35,283 nt of DNA. It comes from Deltaproteobacteria bacterium. GTDB lineage: Bacteria; Myxococcota_A; Polyangia; Polyangiales; JAFGIB01. Shown one piece after another: positions 16,944 through 25,197 of the stretch (positions within the stretch are counted from its first letter, which is position 1; each line of letters begins with the position of its first letter). The notes under the pieces were generated by a model. That model saw only the letters and a list, made by a program, of their open reading frames with translations, ran no database searches and was not told the origin of the DNA. Location: positions 1-35,283 of the forward strand of contig JAFGIB010000135.1 in assembly GCA_016929805.1 (NCBI GenBank), written 5' to 3'. The position numbers were made by a program, and so were the translations under genes.

Positions 16944-18236
16944 CTACCGGCCCGCGTCCCGCGTGTCATCGCAAGCCAGCTCGTTCAATGGACCGCCGAT
17001 ATATTCAGCCACCTCGGTTCGCTCCACGCAACCTAAGCCTGACGTAAACCTCACGCCGCACTTGTTATCGGGTTTACAACAGCCCACGAGCGTTACGCCC
17101 AAGGCTTGAAATGTATAACTCGGACACCTCTCGTCGTCGTCTCCCGGCATATTCGGAGTTTGGCATTCGTCTCCATACCCTAGCCCGCAGCTTTGATCGG
17201 CCTTAACACAGCATGCCTTGAGCATAGATCCGGGCGGCGTCGTACATTCTTTGCCGTCACAGATCACCGGCTGTTCGGCGTCGGAAGCGCCGTCGTTTTC
17301 CTCGGTTTGGCCCCCGCTTCCGCCGGCGCCGGCTTTTGCCACGCTTCTGTCAGTACCTTTTTTATCCTCAATAATTTCTATCAGGTAGCCGTCCGGATCT
17401 TTCGCTATAGCTCCGGTCTGATCGCCAAGCTCCGGCAACTTTCCAACTTGCTTGACCACCGAGCCGCCGTTTTGGGTTATCTTCTTTAGGATTGCGGCGG
17501 GATTTGGGACGTGGTGCACGTGCTTAATTGGATTATCCTTATACTTGTAACCCGCGCTGGCATAGTGCTGCAGGACGATGCCCGCGCCGCCTTTGGTCGG
17601 ATATTCCATGACCGCTTCGTTGAGCGTACCCATGGGGAACTCGATCGTTTTCTCCATGCCCAGCGCGTCGGTATAAAACGCCTCGGATGCGCTTAGGTCG
17701 CTCACGCCGAATCCGAGCGAAATCAGAAAGCTTTGGGTAGTGTCCATTTTTTCAAGCTCAATGAGAAAATCCTCAGGACCAAAGAGCTGTGCGACCGTAA
17801 CACCCGCGTATTCTAATGGAGCAAAGATTCTCTCGTAGCCGGCCTCGGTAAGGTTTGTATAGAGGGAGTTGATATCAGCAACCGCGAAAACAAACTTGCC
17901 GTTAATTTTCTGCGTGTCGCGTCCGTCTTTGAACTTCATCAACACGATGCGCGAGCCTCGACCGGCTTTTGCCCACAGCACGGTTTCGTCTCGATCCTCG
18001 CGCGTGGCGGTACTTTCAACCTCCATATCCATGAACCTCGTATAAAACTCAACAACCACGTCGAGATCGGTCACTCCCACGCCGGCACCCCAGAGATAGG
18101 GATAAGCCTGCTTCGCCGCGGTCTGCTCCGTTTCGCCCGCGTCCCTTTCGGAATCGGAGCTCTCGCTACATCCGGTATGAAAAGGCATTATCCACAGTAA
18201 AACCGCCGCCCATGCCCGTTTTTGATATATCTTCAT
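16944..18236 (-). CDS. Lipoprotein with two VOC (glyoxalase-fold) domains and Cys-rich tail
   Basis: 430 residues with AAGGA seven bases before the ATG. The lipoprotein signal ends HTGC (Cys23). Two vicinal-oxygen-chelate domains follow: residues about 45-165 (GAGVGVTDLDVVVEFYTRFM ... LFGPEDFLIELEKMD) and about 170-293 (SLGFGVSDLSASEAFYTDAL ... DPDGYLIEIIED), each with the repeated beta-alpha-beta-beta-beta look. A Gly/Ser/Glu linker (about 295-328) leads to a cysteine-rich tail (330-425; CCVKADQSCGLGYGDEC, GCCKPDNKCGV, GLGC), of a kind I associate with myxobacterial surface proteins. VOC proteins are normally cytoplasmic metal enzymes or ligand binders; a lipid-anchored tandem version is unusual. 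Activity (dioxygenase, lyase or binding) cannot be read. Confidence 0.85.
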   Translation of the reverse strand: MKIYQKRAWAAVLLWIMPFHTGCSESSDSERDAGETEQTAAKQAYPYLWGAGVGVTDLDVVVEFYTRFMDMEVESTATREDRDETVLWAKAGRGSRIVLMKFKDGRDTQKINGKFVFAVADINSLYTNLTEAGYERIFAPLEYAGVTVAQLFGPEDFLIELEKMDTTQSFLISLGFGVSDLSASEAFYTDALGMEKTIEFPMGTLNEAVMEYPTKGGAGIVLQHYASAGYKYKDNPIKHVHHVPNPAAILKKITQNGGSVVKQVGKLPELGDQTGAIAKDPDGYLIEIIEDKKGTDRSVAKAGAGGSGGQTEENDGASDAEQPVICDGKECTTPPGSMLKACCVKADQSCGLGYGDECQTPNMPGDDDERCPSYTFQALGVTLVGCCKPDNKCGVRFTSGLGCVERTEVAEYIGGPLNELACDDTRDAGR

Positions 18237-18282
18237 GGTCTTTCCTTCATAGCCTTTCTATTAGAAGCTAAAGAGAGTGTCG

Positions 18283-18507
18283 TTAAGGCAACCTTCCGCA
18301 TGCAATCGCATAACCTCCGTAAAAGTTGCAGCATGATGCTTCACAAGTATTACCAATCCTAACGCGATCATCAGCCGTAAAAAAGAAGTAACGGATTACA
18401 TACGATCTAAAAGCAGGTTGTCAATTAGGCGTGCAGGTTCCGACCGGTTCCGCGTCAACGAAAATGCCGATGGTTAAAACGAATAAAGTGAAAACATATT
18501 TTTACAT
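18283..18507 (-). pseudogene. Broken small secreted Cys-rich protein (two in-frame stops)
   Basis: One frame on the minus strand reads ATG (18507), TAA, KYVFTLFVLTIGIFVDAEP..., VGTCTPN, TGA (18421-18423), QPAFRSYVIRYFFF..., NTCEASCCNFYGGYAIACGR, LP, TAA (18283). GAGG lies 10 nt before the ATG. Without the stops at codons 2 and 29 it would be a ~74-residue exported protein: signal peptide, then a cysteine cluster. Two nonsense changes in an otherwise sensible protein suggest recent decay. Recoding of the UGA is possible but the UAA at codon 2 argues against it. It occupies most of the 363-bp gap between pectate lyase and VOC genes, on their strand. Confidence 0.45.
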
Positions 18508-18599
18508 TATAAATTTTCCTCGGGGCTATTTATAACGTTGCTCATGATAAATCGGTTAGTACGCGCGCTTTATTAAAGAGGTAGCTCGGGACCGAAATT

Positions 18600-20570
18600 C
18601 TAGGGACAAGAAATATTTCCATCACCGACGATACAGCTCAAATACTCTTCGATGTTGGTGTAGCCGTCATGGTCGTCATCGCCGGTGTCGTCTGCGCTGC
18701 CGGGATGCAGACCTCTCGCGCTTTCCCAGGCGTCGGGCATTCCGTCACCGTCAGAATCGGCGGGCGGCGTGCCGTTCGCCGGCGTGCCCACATTGCCCAA
18801 AATTCCATTGTCGTCTTCCGTGTTGATGATTTGACCTTCGGTGCCATAAGACAGAATTTGGTTGATTAAAAGATTATCTACATCGTCCCTAACCAACGAG
18901 GCACCCACGTGATCGATCACGTGGTCGAGCGCGGCTTGAGCGGAAAGTCGCTCGATCACGCCCGGGTAGTCGAATGGGGTATCCATTACGGTGGCGGTTT
19001 TATAGTCGGTCATCAGACTGCCGTCCAGAACGCCGTTCTTATTGGAATCCACCCAGTTGTCTTCAGCGTATAGGTAAAACGTCGGCGTGGTGTTGGTGAT
19101 GTGTGTATTGGAACTGCTGGAAGGACCGTAGATGAAGTAGTTTCCAATCAGGTTGCACTCTGAAACGCCGCTGGTATCCCCCATGATGTAACCGTCCGTC
19201 GCCCAGTTATATAGAACATTGTTAATGAATTCGTGGCTGCCGCGCGCCTTCGGGTTGCGCGTTTTATTGTCGATATATAATGAGCGAATCACCGACCACG
19301 TGCCGCTCTGCATCAACCCTCCGGTGGAGTGGTTAGAATTATTGATGCCCTGCGCGATAATACATTCTTGAAACGACAAGTTATCAATGCCGGTGCCGTT
19401 TACATCCAGCGTACCGTCCCTTCCCCACGAAATGGAAACGTGGTCGAACATGTAATCCTGCCCTTCCGAGATAGACACCGCGTCTTTTTCGCTGTCGCCG
19501 TTTTTGCCCATGCGGATGCGAATGTAGCGAATGATGTCATTTCCGGAATCTCCATTTAGCGCGATACCGTTGCCGTAAATCGTAATACCTCCGCCGGGCG
19601 CGGTTTGCCCGGCCACGTAGATGTTGCGGTTTATGACAATACGCTCGGAAACATCAATAACACCGCCTACATCAAAAACGACGATTCGATTCGGCTGACT
19701 AACGGCATCTCTAAACGAGCCCGCCCCGGAATCGTTCAAATTGGTAACATGGTACACTTCCCCTCCCCGGCCGCCCGAGCTATAGCGCCCGAAGCCTTCA
19801 GCCCCGGGAAACGCCAGCGTCTCTCCACCCGAATCGGAATCGCTATTCGTACCCGCATCTGCGTCTGTATCCGTATCGCTATCGGCTTCAGCGCAGCTAC
19901 CGACGGAAATGCTGAAGCCGATAGCAGTCAAAGAATCGATGTTAGCGAGACCGTCCGAGGTGATCGCCTGCAATCGAATGGAGTTGTTACCGACCGCCAA
20001 CTCAACCTTCGGTTGCTGCGCCGTGCTCCACGAAGACCAATTAGCGGTGACGGGAAAATCCACCGTGGCCACGGTTATGCCGTTTACCACCAACAAGCCC
20101 GACCGGGCGGAAGTTCCTTCGTTCGAAAAATTCCATTGCAAAGAAATCGTCGTATCTCGCGCTGCCGCCACCGACCATTGCACCGCGGCTCCCAGTTCAT
20201 TGTCCGTATTGACATATCCGCTACCTGAAAAGCCGCTGTTGTCCGCATCAACCGTTCCATCGACCGAACAGAAACCATCCGCGTTTTCTTCGATAACTAA
20301 CCTCACTTCTCTATCGGCCTGCAAGCCTGAATCGACGCCGGCATCCCCATCCGCATCCGTATCGGTATCACTATGGCTGTAGGAATCACTGTTGCCGTCA
20401 AAAACACTGTCGTCGTCAGAGTAACCGTCAGTATCGCCGTCACTGTTGGCATCGGTATCGGAAGCTGTGACACCGGGCGTATCTTCGAGACCAGCATTTC
20501 GTGGACTCTCGCCTGAGCAAGAAATCGATATGATTGAGAGAAACCAAAGAACAAAAAGCGCGTGTATCAT
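18600..20570 (-). CDS. Pectate lyase (PL1-like) lipoprotein with CBM35-like module
   Basis: 656 residues; an AGGAG site precedes the ATG. The signal ends SISC (Cys18). An Asp/Ser-rich linker (about 25-85) is followed by a CBM35-like beta-sandwich (about 89-225: FSGSGYVNTDN, VQWSVAAARDTTISLQW, GNNSIRLQA, NIDSL), a second Asp/Thr linker (228-250) and the lyase domain from about 252: FPGAEGFGRYSSGGRGG, VYHVTNLNDSGAGSFRDAV, then right-handed beta-helix repeats (NDIIRYIRIRMG, MFDHVSISWGRDGTLDV, HEFINNVLYNW). The C-terminus (about 603-645) has Ca-binding Asp-rich loops (DSDGDGMPDAWE, DDDHDGYTNIEEYL), like thrombospondin type 3 or dockerin repeats. It cleaves polygalacturonan by beta-elimination at the cell surface; the CBM35 may bind uronic-acid-rich ligands. 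Confidence 0.9.
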   Translation of the reverse strand: MIHALFVLWFLSIISISCSGESPRNAGLEDTPGVTASDTDANSDGDTDGYSDDDSVFDGNSDSYSHSDTDTDADGDAGVDSGLQADREVRLVIEENADGFCSVDGTVDADNSGFSGSGYVNTDNELGAAVQWSVAAARDTTISLQWNFSNEGTSARSGLLVVNGITVATVDFPVTANWSSWSTAQQPKVELAVGNNSIRLQAITSDGLANIDSLTAIGFSISVGSCAEADSDTDTDADAGTNSDSDSGGETLAFPGAEGFGRYSSGGRGGEVYHVTNLNDSGAGSFRDAVSQPNRIVVFDVGGVIDVSERIVINRNIYVAGQTAPGGGITIYGNGIALNGDSGNDIIRYIRIRMGKNGDSEKDAVSISEGQDYMFDHVSISWGRDGTLDVNGTGIDNLSFQECIIAQGINNSNHSTGGLMQSGTWSVIRSLYIDNKTRNPKARGSHEFINNVLYNWATDGYIMGDTSGVSECNLIGNYFIYGPSSSSNTHITNTTPTFYLYAEDNWVDSNKNGVLDGSLMTDYKTATVMDTPFDYPGVIERLSAQAALDHVIDHVGASLVRDDVDNLLINQILSYGTEGQIINTEDDNGILGNVGTPANGTPPADSDGDGMPDAWESARGLHPGSADDTGDDDHDGYTNIEEYLSCIVGDGNISCP

Positions 20571-20939
20571 GTTTTCTCCTAGACGTTCTAACCAATAGTT
20601 CGGGCTTATTGTGAATCAAACACGGCGCCATGCGCGATGTGTTCCGACTGCTGCAGGAAACACGAAAAAAGATGACCTCCGCTTATGCAAGAGCAAAAAT
20701 CCGAAAGGCAAAGGAGGCTATGCCATGGGAAAGACTAGCACAAATGAGCTGTACGAACCGCGTGAACCACAAGCGCAGCGCTTTTCTTAGTTTGTCGGGA
20801 ATTGTCTCACGAGCTAGAGTTTTCTTCTAGATAGCGAAAGAGGTACAACAAAATATCAAGAAAGCATCGATATTTATATACCTAGGCGTTAAGCATATAC
20901 TGAGAAGGTCCCCTGCAAGCTTATCCGATACCCACTATT
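20571..20939. other. Divergent intergenic region between pectate lyase and kinase
   Basis: 369 bp with no long gene. It contains a short frame with a strong ribosome-binding site (20725-20790), an AT-rich tract with a TATACT box (20896-20901) that could serve the kinase, and a hairpin over the kinase start codon. The 66-codon frame at 20630-20830 has no ribosome-binding site of its own and looks incidental. Confidence 0.5.
20725..20790 (+). CDS. Possible 21-residue peptide with strong ribosome-binding site
   Basis: ATG at 20725 follows AAGGAGG (20711-20717) with a 7-nt spacer, nearly ideal. The product starts MGKTSTNELYEPREPQ and is hydrophilic, with no signal peptide or cysteine. It ends 149 nt before the kinase. 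It may be a leader peptide or a small protein, or chance. Confidence 0.3.
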   Translation: MGKTSTNELYEPREPQAQRFS

Positions 20940-20951
20940 ATGGATAATAGT
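20934..20951 (+). promoter_or_regulatory. Hairpin enclosing the kinase start codon
   Basis: ACTATTA (20934-20940) and TAATAGT (20945-20951) pair perfectly with a 4-nt loop TGGA; the ATG is at 20940-20942, inside the hairpin. No Shine-Dalgarno is visible upstream, so the kinase may be poorly or leaderlessly translated, or the palindrome may be a protein-binding site. Confidence 0.35.
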
Positions 20952-22469
20952 CCACGTCAGAATAGAGCCGCGCATCTCGTAAAGGTTTGCCCGACGTGCC
21001 ACGGCCGATATCCTGAAGACTTTCGCGTTTGCCCGCGAGACGCCGCGGAGCTTCAACAAGCCGATGACAGCCGGGACGACCTCATCGGCGTCACCGTGGG
21101 AAATACATTTCAGATCGTACGCGCCATCGGCGAAGGGGGCATGGCGCGCGTTTATGAAGCTTGCCATACGCGATTGCCGAGTAAACGTTTTGCCGTAAAA
21201 GTGATGCATCCAGCCTATGCGCAGCAGTCGACGGTGATCGCGCGATTTCAGCAGGAGGCGGAAGCGGCGAGCGGCATTGCGCACCCCAACGTGGTTAACG
21301 TCTTTGATGTCGGTCATACGCCCGATGGCTTGCCCTATATGGTCACTGAGTACTTGGAGGGTAAGGATTTCGGATCGATACTCGACGACCTGGGTAAAAT
21401 CGATGCAACCAAAGCCGTCCACGTTGTGCGCCAGGTATGTCGCGCGTTGTCGGCCGCGCACGCGCGGGGAATTGTCCATAGGGATATTAAGCCGGAAAAC
21501 GTCTTTTTAGTAGGCGATTTGGGTGCTCCTATCGTAAAGGTCATCGACTTCGGCATCTCTAAAGTGGACAGAGGTTGGGGTACCACACTAACGCGGACCG
21601 GTATGATTATGGGCACGCCGGCGTACATACCGCCCGAACAGGCTAGGGGCGGGAAGATCGATTATCGAGCGGATATCTACGGCGTTGGAGCAATGCTTTA
21701 CCGAGCCCTCACCGGCTGTTTACCGTTTGAGGCCGAAGACACCGTTGAAGCGCTGAGTCTCGTACTTACCCAGGAGCCGCCGCGCCCCTGCTCGCTTGAA
21801 CCGAGCATTCCAGAAGCGCTCGAGCTGGTTATTCAAAAGGCCATGGCGAAGAATCCCGACGAGCGCTACCAATCGATGGCGGCCCTGGACGAAGATCTTG
21901 CCGTCTTTGATGTGGGAAGGAGAACGTCGCTCGCGCCTTTGCCCCCGAAAATCATCCACTCGTCAGAAGCGGTGTCGCAGGCGTGGGCGCCCACGATTCT
22001 TCAACTGCAAAAAACGACCTGGGACGCGAAGCTCGCGCGACCGACATTGCTGGTGCTTTCCCTCGGCGCTTACCTGTGGGGCGTTGCGTGTCTGGTCGAA
22101 GGATTCGGCTCCGCGCTCGCTCTGTTCCGCGGGCAGACCACGGCTGTATCCCTGACCGAGAAAGCGATTATCTCGCTGACGGTGATCGCCGCTTCCGTCA
22201 CCCCGGGCGTTTTTTGGGGACGACACCTTCTAGATATCTGGCGCAATAGCGTGCGGACGCTGGCCGCATCGAAGCTCTTACGTCACTTAATGCTCGCGGC
22301 TATTATTCCTTACGCCGCGATCACTCTGGTTGTGCGTCTGATCGGACGGGCGACTTCGCACGACTGGAATATCGTCGCGGTTCTCGCGAGTATCTTGTCC
22401 GCGGCCATGGTTTATGCCTTCAGGAAACGGATTATGATTCTGATAGCCGGGAAAAAAGCGGGGGGCTGA
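20940..22469 (+). CDS. Membrane Ser/Thr protein kinase (Hanks type, PknB-like)
   Basis: 509 residues. An N-terminal zinc-ribbon-like motif (CPTC 17-20, CPRD from 31) precedes a complete kinase domain: GEGGMARVYEA (64-74), AVKVMH with Lys87, HRDIKPEN (180-187) with catalytic Asp182, DFGISK with Asp203, GTPAYIPPE (225-233) and DYRADIYGVG (241-250). All catalytic residues are present, so it should be active. The C-terminal ~140 residues carry four predicted membrane helices (about 369-396, 408-427, 450-468, 477-494) and a basic end, with no sensor domain such as PASTA. The layout is common among myxobacterial kinases. It is convergent with the ABC ATPase gene and followed after 35 nt by the ~95-bp repeat. 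Targets are unknown. Confidence 0.92.
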   Translation: MDNSPRQNRAAHLVKVCPTCHGRYPEDFRVCPRDAAELQQADDSRDDLIGVTVGNTFQIVRAIGEGGMARVYEACHTRLPSKRFAVKVMHPAYAQQSTVIARFQQEAEAASGIAHPNVVNVFDVGHTPDGLPYMVTEYLEGKDFGSILDDLGKIDATKAVHVVRQVCRALSAAHARGIVHRDIKPENVFLVGDLGAPIVKVIDFGISKVDRGWGTTLTRTGMIMGTPAYIPPEQARGGKIDYRADIYGVGAMLYRALTGCLPFEAEDTVEALSLVLTQEPPRPCSLEPSIPEALELVIQKAMAKNPDERYQSMAALDEDLAVFDVGRRTSLAPLPPKIIHSSEAVSQAWAPTILQLQKTTWDAKLARPTLLVLSLGAYLWGVACLVEGFGSALALFRGQTTAVSLTEKAIISLTVIAASVTPGVFWGRHLLDIWRNSVRTLAASKLLRHLMLAAIIPYAAITLVVRLIGRATSHDWNIVAVLASILSAAMVYAFRKRIMILIAGKKAGG

Positions 22470-22504
22470 GTCAGTTACCCTGACCCTTTGAACCGGTGTG
22501 GTAT

Positions 22505-22599
22505 TATCTTAACGTCGCATAGAATCCGTCGGCGTAAAGCGCTTCGCTCGCTAAAAATGCCGCGAACCGAGGGCGTGCTCGCTTTATTTGGACCTCAGG
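22505..22599 (+). repeat. Interspersed ~95-bp repeat, copy 4
   Basis: This starts 35 nt after the kinase stop, in the kinase's orientation, as ATCTTAACGTCGC, and ends TTTGGACCTCAG. It is more diverged than the copies at the window ends. The hairpin core is kept: TTCG pairs with CGAA and the loop stays A-rich (TAAAAAT). It lies between the kinase stop and the stop of the convergent ABC ATPase at 22602. Confidence 0.8.
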
Positions 22600-22601
22600 G
22601 T

Positions 22602-24128
22602 CTACACTTTTCGCTCCGCTAATCCGCGCGTCGCCTCGTCGAGCAGGCTTGCTTCGGTCCATTCGGCGGCGGGACGCGCGCGGCCGAGCCGCCCCCGATG
22701 CATGACCGCGATGCGATCACAGACCCCGAGTAGCTCCGGTAAATACGAGCTTATAAAAAGTACCGCCTTGCCCTGGGCCGCGAGCTTTCCGATTAGCAGA
22801 TAGATTTCAGCCTTGCTGCCGACATCGATTCCCCGCGTCGGCTCGTCGAGTAACAGGATGTCCACGTCGTGATAGAGCAGTCGAGCGAGCGCCACTTTTT
22901 GTTGGTTGCCACCCGAAAGGTCACCGGCTTTTTGCCTCGGGTCTAGACAGCGAATCGCTAGTCTATCAATCCAATCACGCGCGATCGACCGCTGCTTTCT
23001 TACGTTTACCCAACCATGGGTCGCGTAGGGACTCAGACGCGATAAGGTCAGGTTTACGGCGACCGAGAGCTCGAGCGCTAAGCCCTCGTCTTTTCGATCT
23101 TCGGATAAAAATCCTATTCCCTGGCGCCATCGTGCCCAGGGTGTCAGCCCCTTGTCAAAGAGGCCGCCCACGCGCACCTCGCCGGTCGATATCTCTCGCA
23201 GCCCGAAGATCGCCCGCAGCAGTTGCGTTCGGCCGGAACCTATCAACCCCGCGATCCCGAAGATCTCTCCCCGGTGAAGGCTGAGGCTGGCAGATAGCGC
23301 CGGCCTTTGTAAACCTATCGCCCGAAGCTCAAGCACAACCTGCCCCCGCTGATGCTCGACCCGCGGAAAAATCGTATCCACCTTTCGACCCACCATCTGC
23401 TCGATGATCTGCTCGGTACGAGTCGACGAAATCAAGCCCGTGCCGACCGCGCAGCCGTCGCGCAGCACGGTATAGCGGTCAGCCACGCGCTTTACCTCCT
23501 CTAAAAAATGGCTGATATAGACTATTGAAACGCCCTGATCTCGAAGTTTCCTGATAACGGCGAAGAGCCGCTCGGCGTCTTCTCGAGAAAGCGAGCTGGT
23601 CGGCTCGTCCATGACCACGATCCGCGCTTCACCTACCACCGCGCGCGCGATTTCAACCAACTGGCGATCCCCGGGTCCGAGCTGTTCGACTTTCTGCTGT
23701 AAATCGAGCTGGGGAAGATCGAGTCCCTCGAGCGCTTTTTCTATCTGCCGGCGCATCGCTCGCTTCAACACAAAGCCGAATCGTTGCCGCTCGCGACCGA
23801 GCATGATGTTCTCCTCGATACTGAGCCTCGGCGCGAGGTTCAACTCCTGGTATATCATCGCGACTCCGTGCCGGCGGGCGTCGGAGGGACCCTGAGGGCG
23901 ATAGCGCGCTCCGCCGAGCCACATCTCTCCCGAATCGGGCTTGTAGGCGCCGGATAAAAGCTTCATCAAGGTGCTCTTCCCGGCCCCGTTTTCTCCCACC
24001 AGCGCGTGTACTTCCGACGGCATGACCTCAAAGGTCACCCTATCCAGCGCTTTGACCGCGCCGAAATGCTTAACCATGCCTCGCATCTCTAGCAGTGCCG
24101 AGAGCGGCGTTGAGATCACTTCAGCCAC
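22602..24128 (-). CDS. Sugar ABC importer ATPase, two ATP-binding domains (RbsA/MglA-like)
   Basis: 508 residues from a GTG start that overlaps the binding-protein gene by 13 bp. The first ATPase domain has Walker A GENGAGKST (about 42-50), signature-like LGPGDRQLVEIARA and Walker B IVVMDEPTSSLS. The second has the degenerate P-loop GLIGSGRTQ usual in this family, signature LSGGNQQKVALARLL and DILLLDEPTRGIDVGSK. The fused arrangement and length are those of carbohydrate uptake family CUT2 (ribose, galactose, xylose, autoinducer-2). It powers uptake of a monosaccharide caught by the lipoprotein encoded upstream. The normally adjacent CUT2 permease gene is absent; after the stop come the ~95-bp repeat and a convergent gene. 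Confidence 0.93.
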   Translation of the reverse strand: MAEVISTPLSALLEMRGMVKHFGAVKALDRVTFEVMPSEVHALVGENGAGKSTLMKLLSGAYKPDSGEMWLGGARYRPQGPSDARRHGVAMIYQELNLAPRLSIEENIMLGRERQRFGFVLKRAMRRQIEKALEGLDLPQLDLQQKVEQLGPGDRQLVEIARAVVGEARIVVMDEPTSSLSREDAERLFAVIRKLRDQGVSIVYISHFLEEVKRVADRYTVLRDGCAVGTGLISSTRTEQIIEQMVGRKVDTIFPRVEHQRGQVVLELRAIGLQRPALSASLSLHRGEIFGIAGLIGSGRTQLLRAIFGLREISTGEVRVGGLFDKGLTPWARWRQGIGFLSEDRKDEGLALELSVAVNLTLSRLSPYATHGWVNVRKQRSIARDWIDRLAIRCLDPRQKAGDLSGGNQQKVALARLLYHDVDILLLDEPTRGIDVGSKAEIYLLIGKLAAQGKAVLFISSYLPELLGVCDRIAVMHRGRLGRARPAAEWTEASLLDEATRGLAERKV

Positions 24129-25129
24129 AGGGTCAAATCCGGTGAAAGCAACTGCCTTATCTCGGGTTGCTGCATGTTCTCCTTGGTCGCGAGGACCACG
24201 CCCGTATCGATCCGCGGCGCGACCTTTTCGCCTCTAATATGGGTCAATAGGGTTTGAACGCCTAACTCCCCCATGCGAAATGGATTCTGTAAAACCAGGG
24301 CATCGATCTCTCCCTTGTGTAAGGCCTGAACGAGTTTCACGCTGCTGTCGAATCCTACAAAAAATAGCTTGTCGGCCCTGCCCGCGTCCTGTAACGCGCG
24401 AAGCATACCGAACGTCGTTGACTCGTTGGGACAGAAGATCCCTTGAAGCGCTCTATATTTAATCAGTAAATTTTCGGAAACACCATAGGAGGTCTCGGTC
24501 GTCGCCCCTCCATATCGATTACTAGACACGATCTCGATCTTCGGGAACTTGCTCGCAATGGTCTCCAAAAAGCCCGCTTCGCGCTGCGTGGTGCTGGCCG
24601 ATCCCTCCTGATAGCGAAGCATCATCACGCGGCCTCGCCCCTTGAGCCGTTCGCCCAGACGTTCAGCCGCCATCGCTCCCCCGCGGTAGTTATCCGTGGC
24701 CACAAAGCTGACGCGCTCCTTCCACTTGATATCCGAGTCGATAATCACCACGGGAATTCCTTCCCGCGCGGCGTCTGAGGCGGGCCGCGCTAACGCGGCA
24801 TCATCCAGCGGTGCCAAGACAATTCCGTCGACTCGACTGGCGATGAGGTTTTCTACCACCTTGATCTGCTCGTCGCGGTCATCCTCTCGCACCGGCCCTT
24901 TCCAGATGATCTCCACCCCGAGGGATCGCCCGGCCTTGTTCGCTCCGGCATGGATCGACTTCCAGAATTCGTGCGTCGTGCCCTTGGGGATCACCGCGAT
25001 TCTAATTTTCTTCAATCGGGCGCCCGTGCTCGCCTTCTCCGCCCCGCGCTCCGATAGCGCTGGATCTTTGCCGCAGCCGCTGATCAGCAATATATAAATT
25101 GAGAGTATGGTTAGAATCGATCGTGTCAT
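24116..25129 (-). CDS. Sugar ABC transporter substrate-binding lipoprotein (RbsB-like)
   Basis: 337 residues. The signal peptide ends LISGC (Cys19); the Gram-negative RbsB is usually soluble, but lipid-anchored versions are known. The mature part is a type-I periplasmic binding fold (Peripla_BP_4): KKIRIAVIPKGTTHEFWKSI, DGIVLAPLDDAAL, GIPVVIIDSD, VATDNYRGGAMAAERLG, GRVMMLRYQEGSASTTQREAGF, GIFCPNESTTFGMLRAL, LFFVGFDSS, ALVLQNPFRMG. These motifs are typical of ribose/galactose-type CUT2 binders. GGGAG precedes the ATG. It is read divergently from the isomerase-like gene with only 68 bp between, so the two promoters overlap and are probably co-regulated. The bound sugar is unknown; the neighbour suggests L-fucose, D-arabinose or similar. 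Confidence 0.92.
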   Translation of the reverse strand: MTRSILTILSIYILLISGCGKDPALSERGAEKASTGARLKKIRIAVIPKGTTHEFWKSIHAGANKAGRSLGVEIIWKGPVREDDRDEQIKVVENLIASRVDGIVLAPLDDAALARPASDAAREGIPVVIIDSDIKWKERVSFVATDNYRGGAMAAERLGERLKGRGRVMMLRYQEGSASTTQREAGFLETIASKFPKIEIVSSNRYGGATTETSYGVSENLLIKYRALQGIFCPNESTTFGMLRALQDAGRADKLFFVGFDSSVKLVQALHKGEIDALVLQNPFRMGELGVQTLLTHIRGEKVAPRIDTGVVLATKENMQQPEIRQLLSPDLTLWLK

Positions 25130-25197
25130 ATCATTGCTCCCGAAGAGTGAAGTGCCGTGTTTATCGGGTTCTTAATACCTTACGCCGGAGGTGAGAG

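Noticed and set aside
18421..18423. TGA as a selenocysteine codon in the broken Cys-rich frame
   Set aside because: A second stop (TAA) at codon 2 cannot be explained this way, and no SECIS-like hairpin was evident; decay is simpler.
20630..20830. 66-codon plus-strand frame before the kinase
   Set aside because: No ribosome-binding site and a basic random-looking product; the shorter frame at 20725 inside it has the good site.
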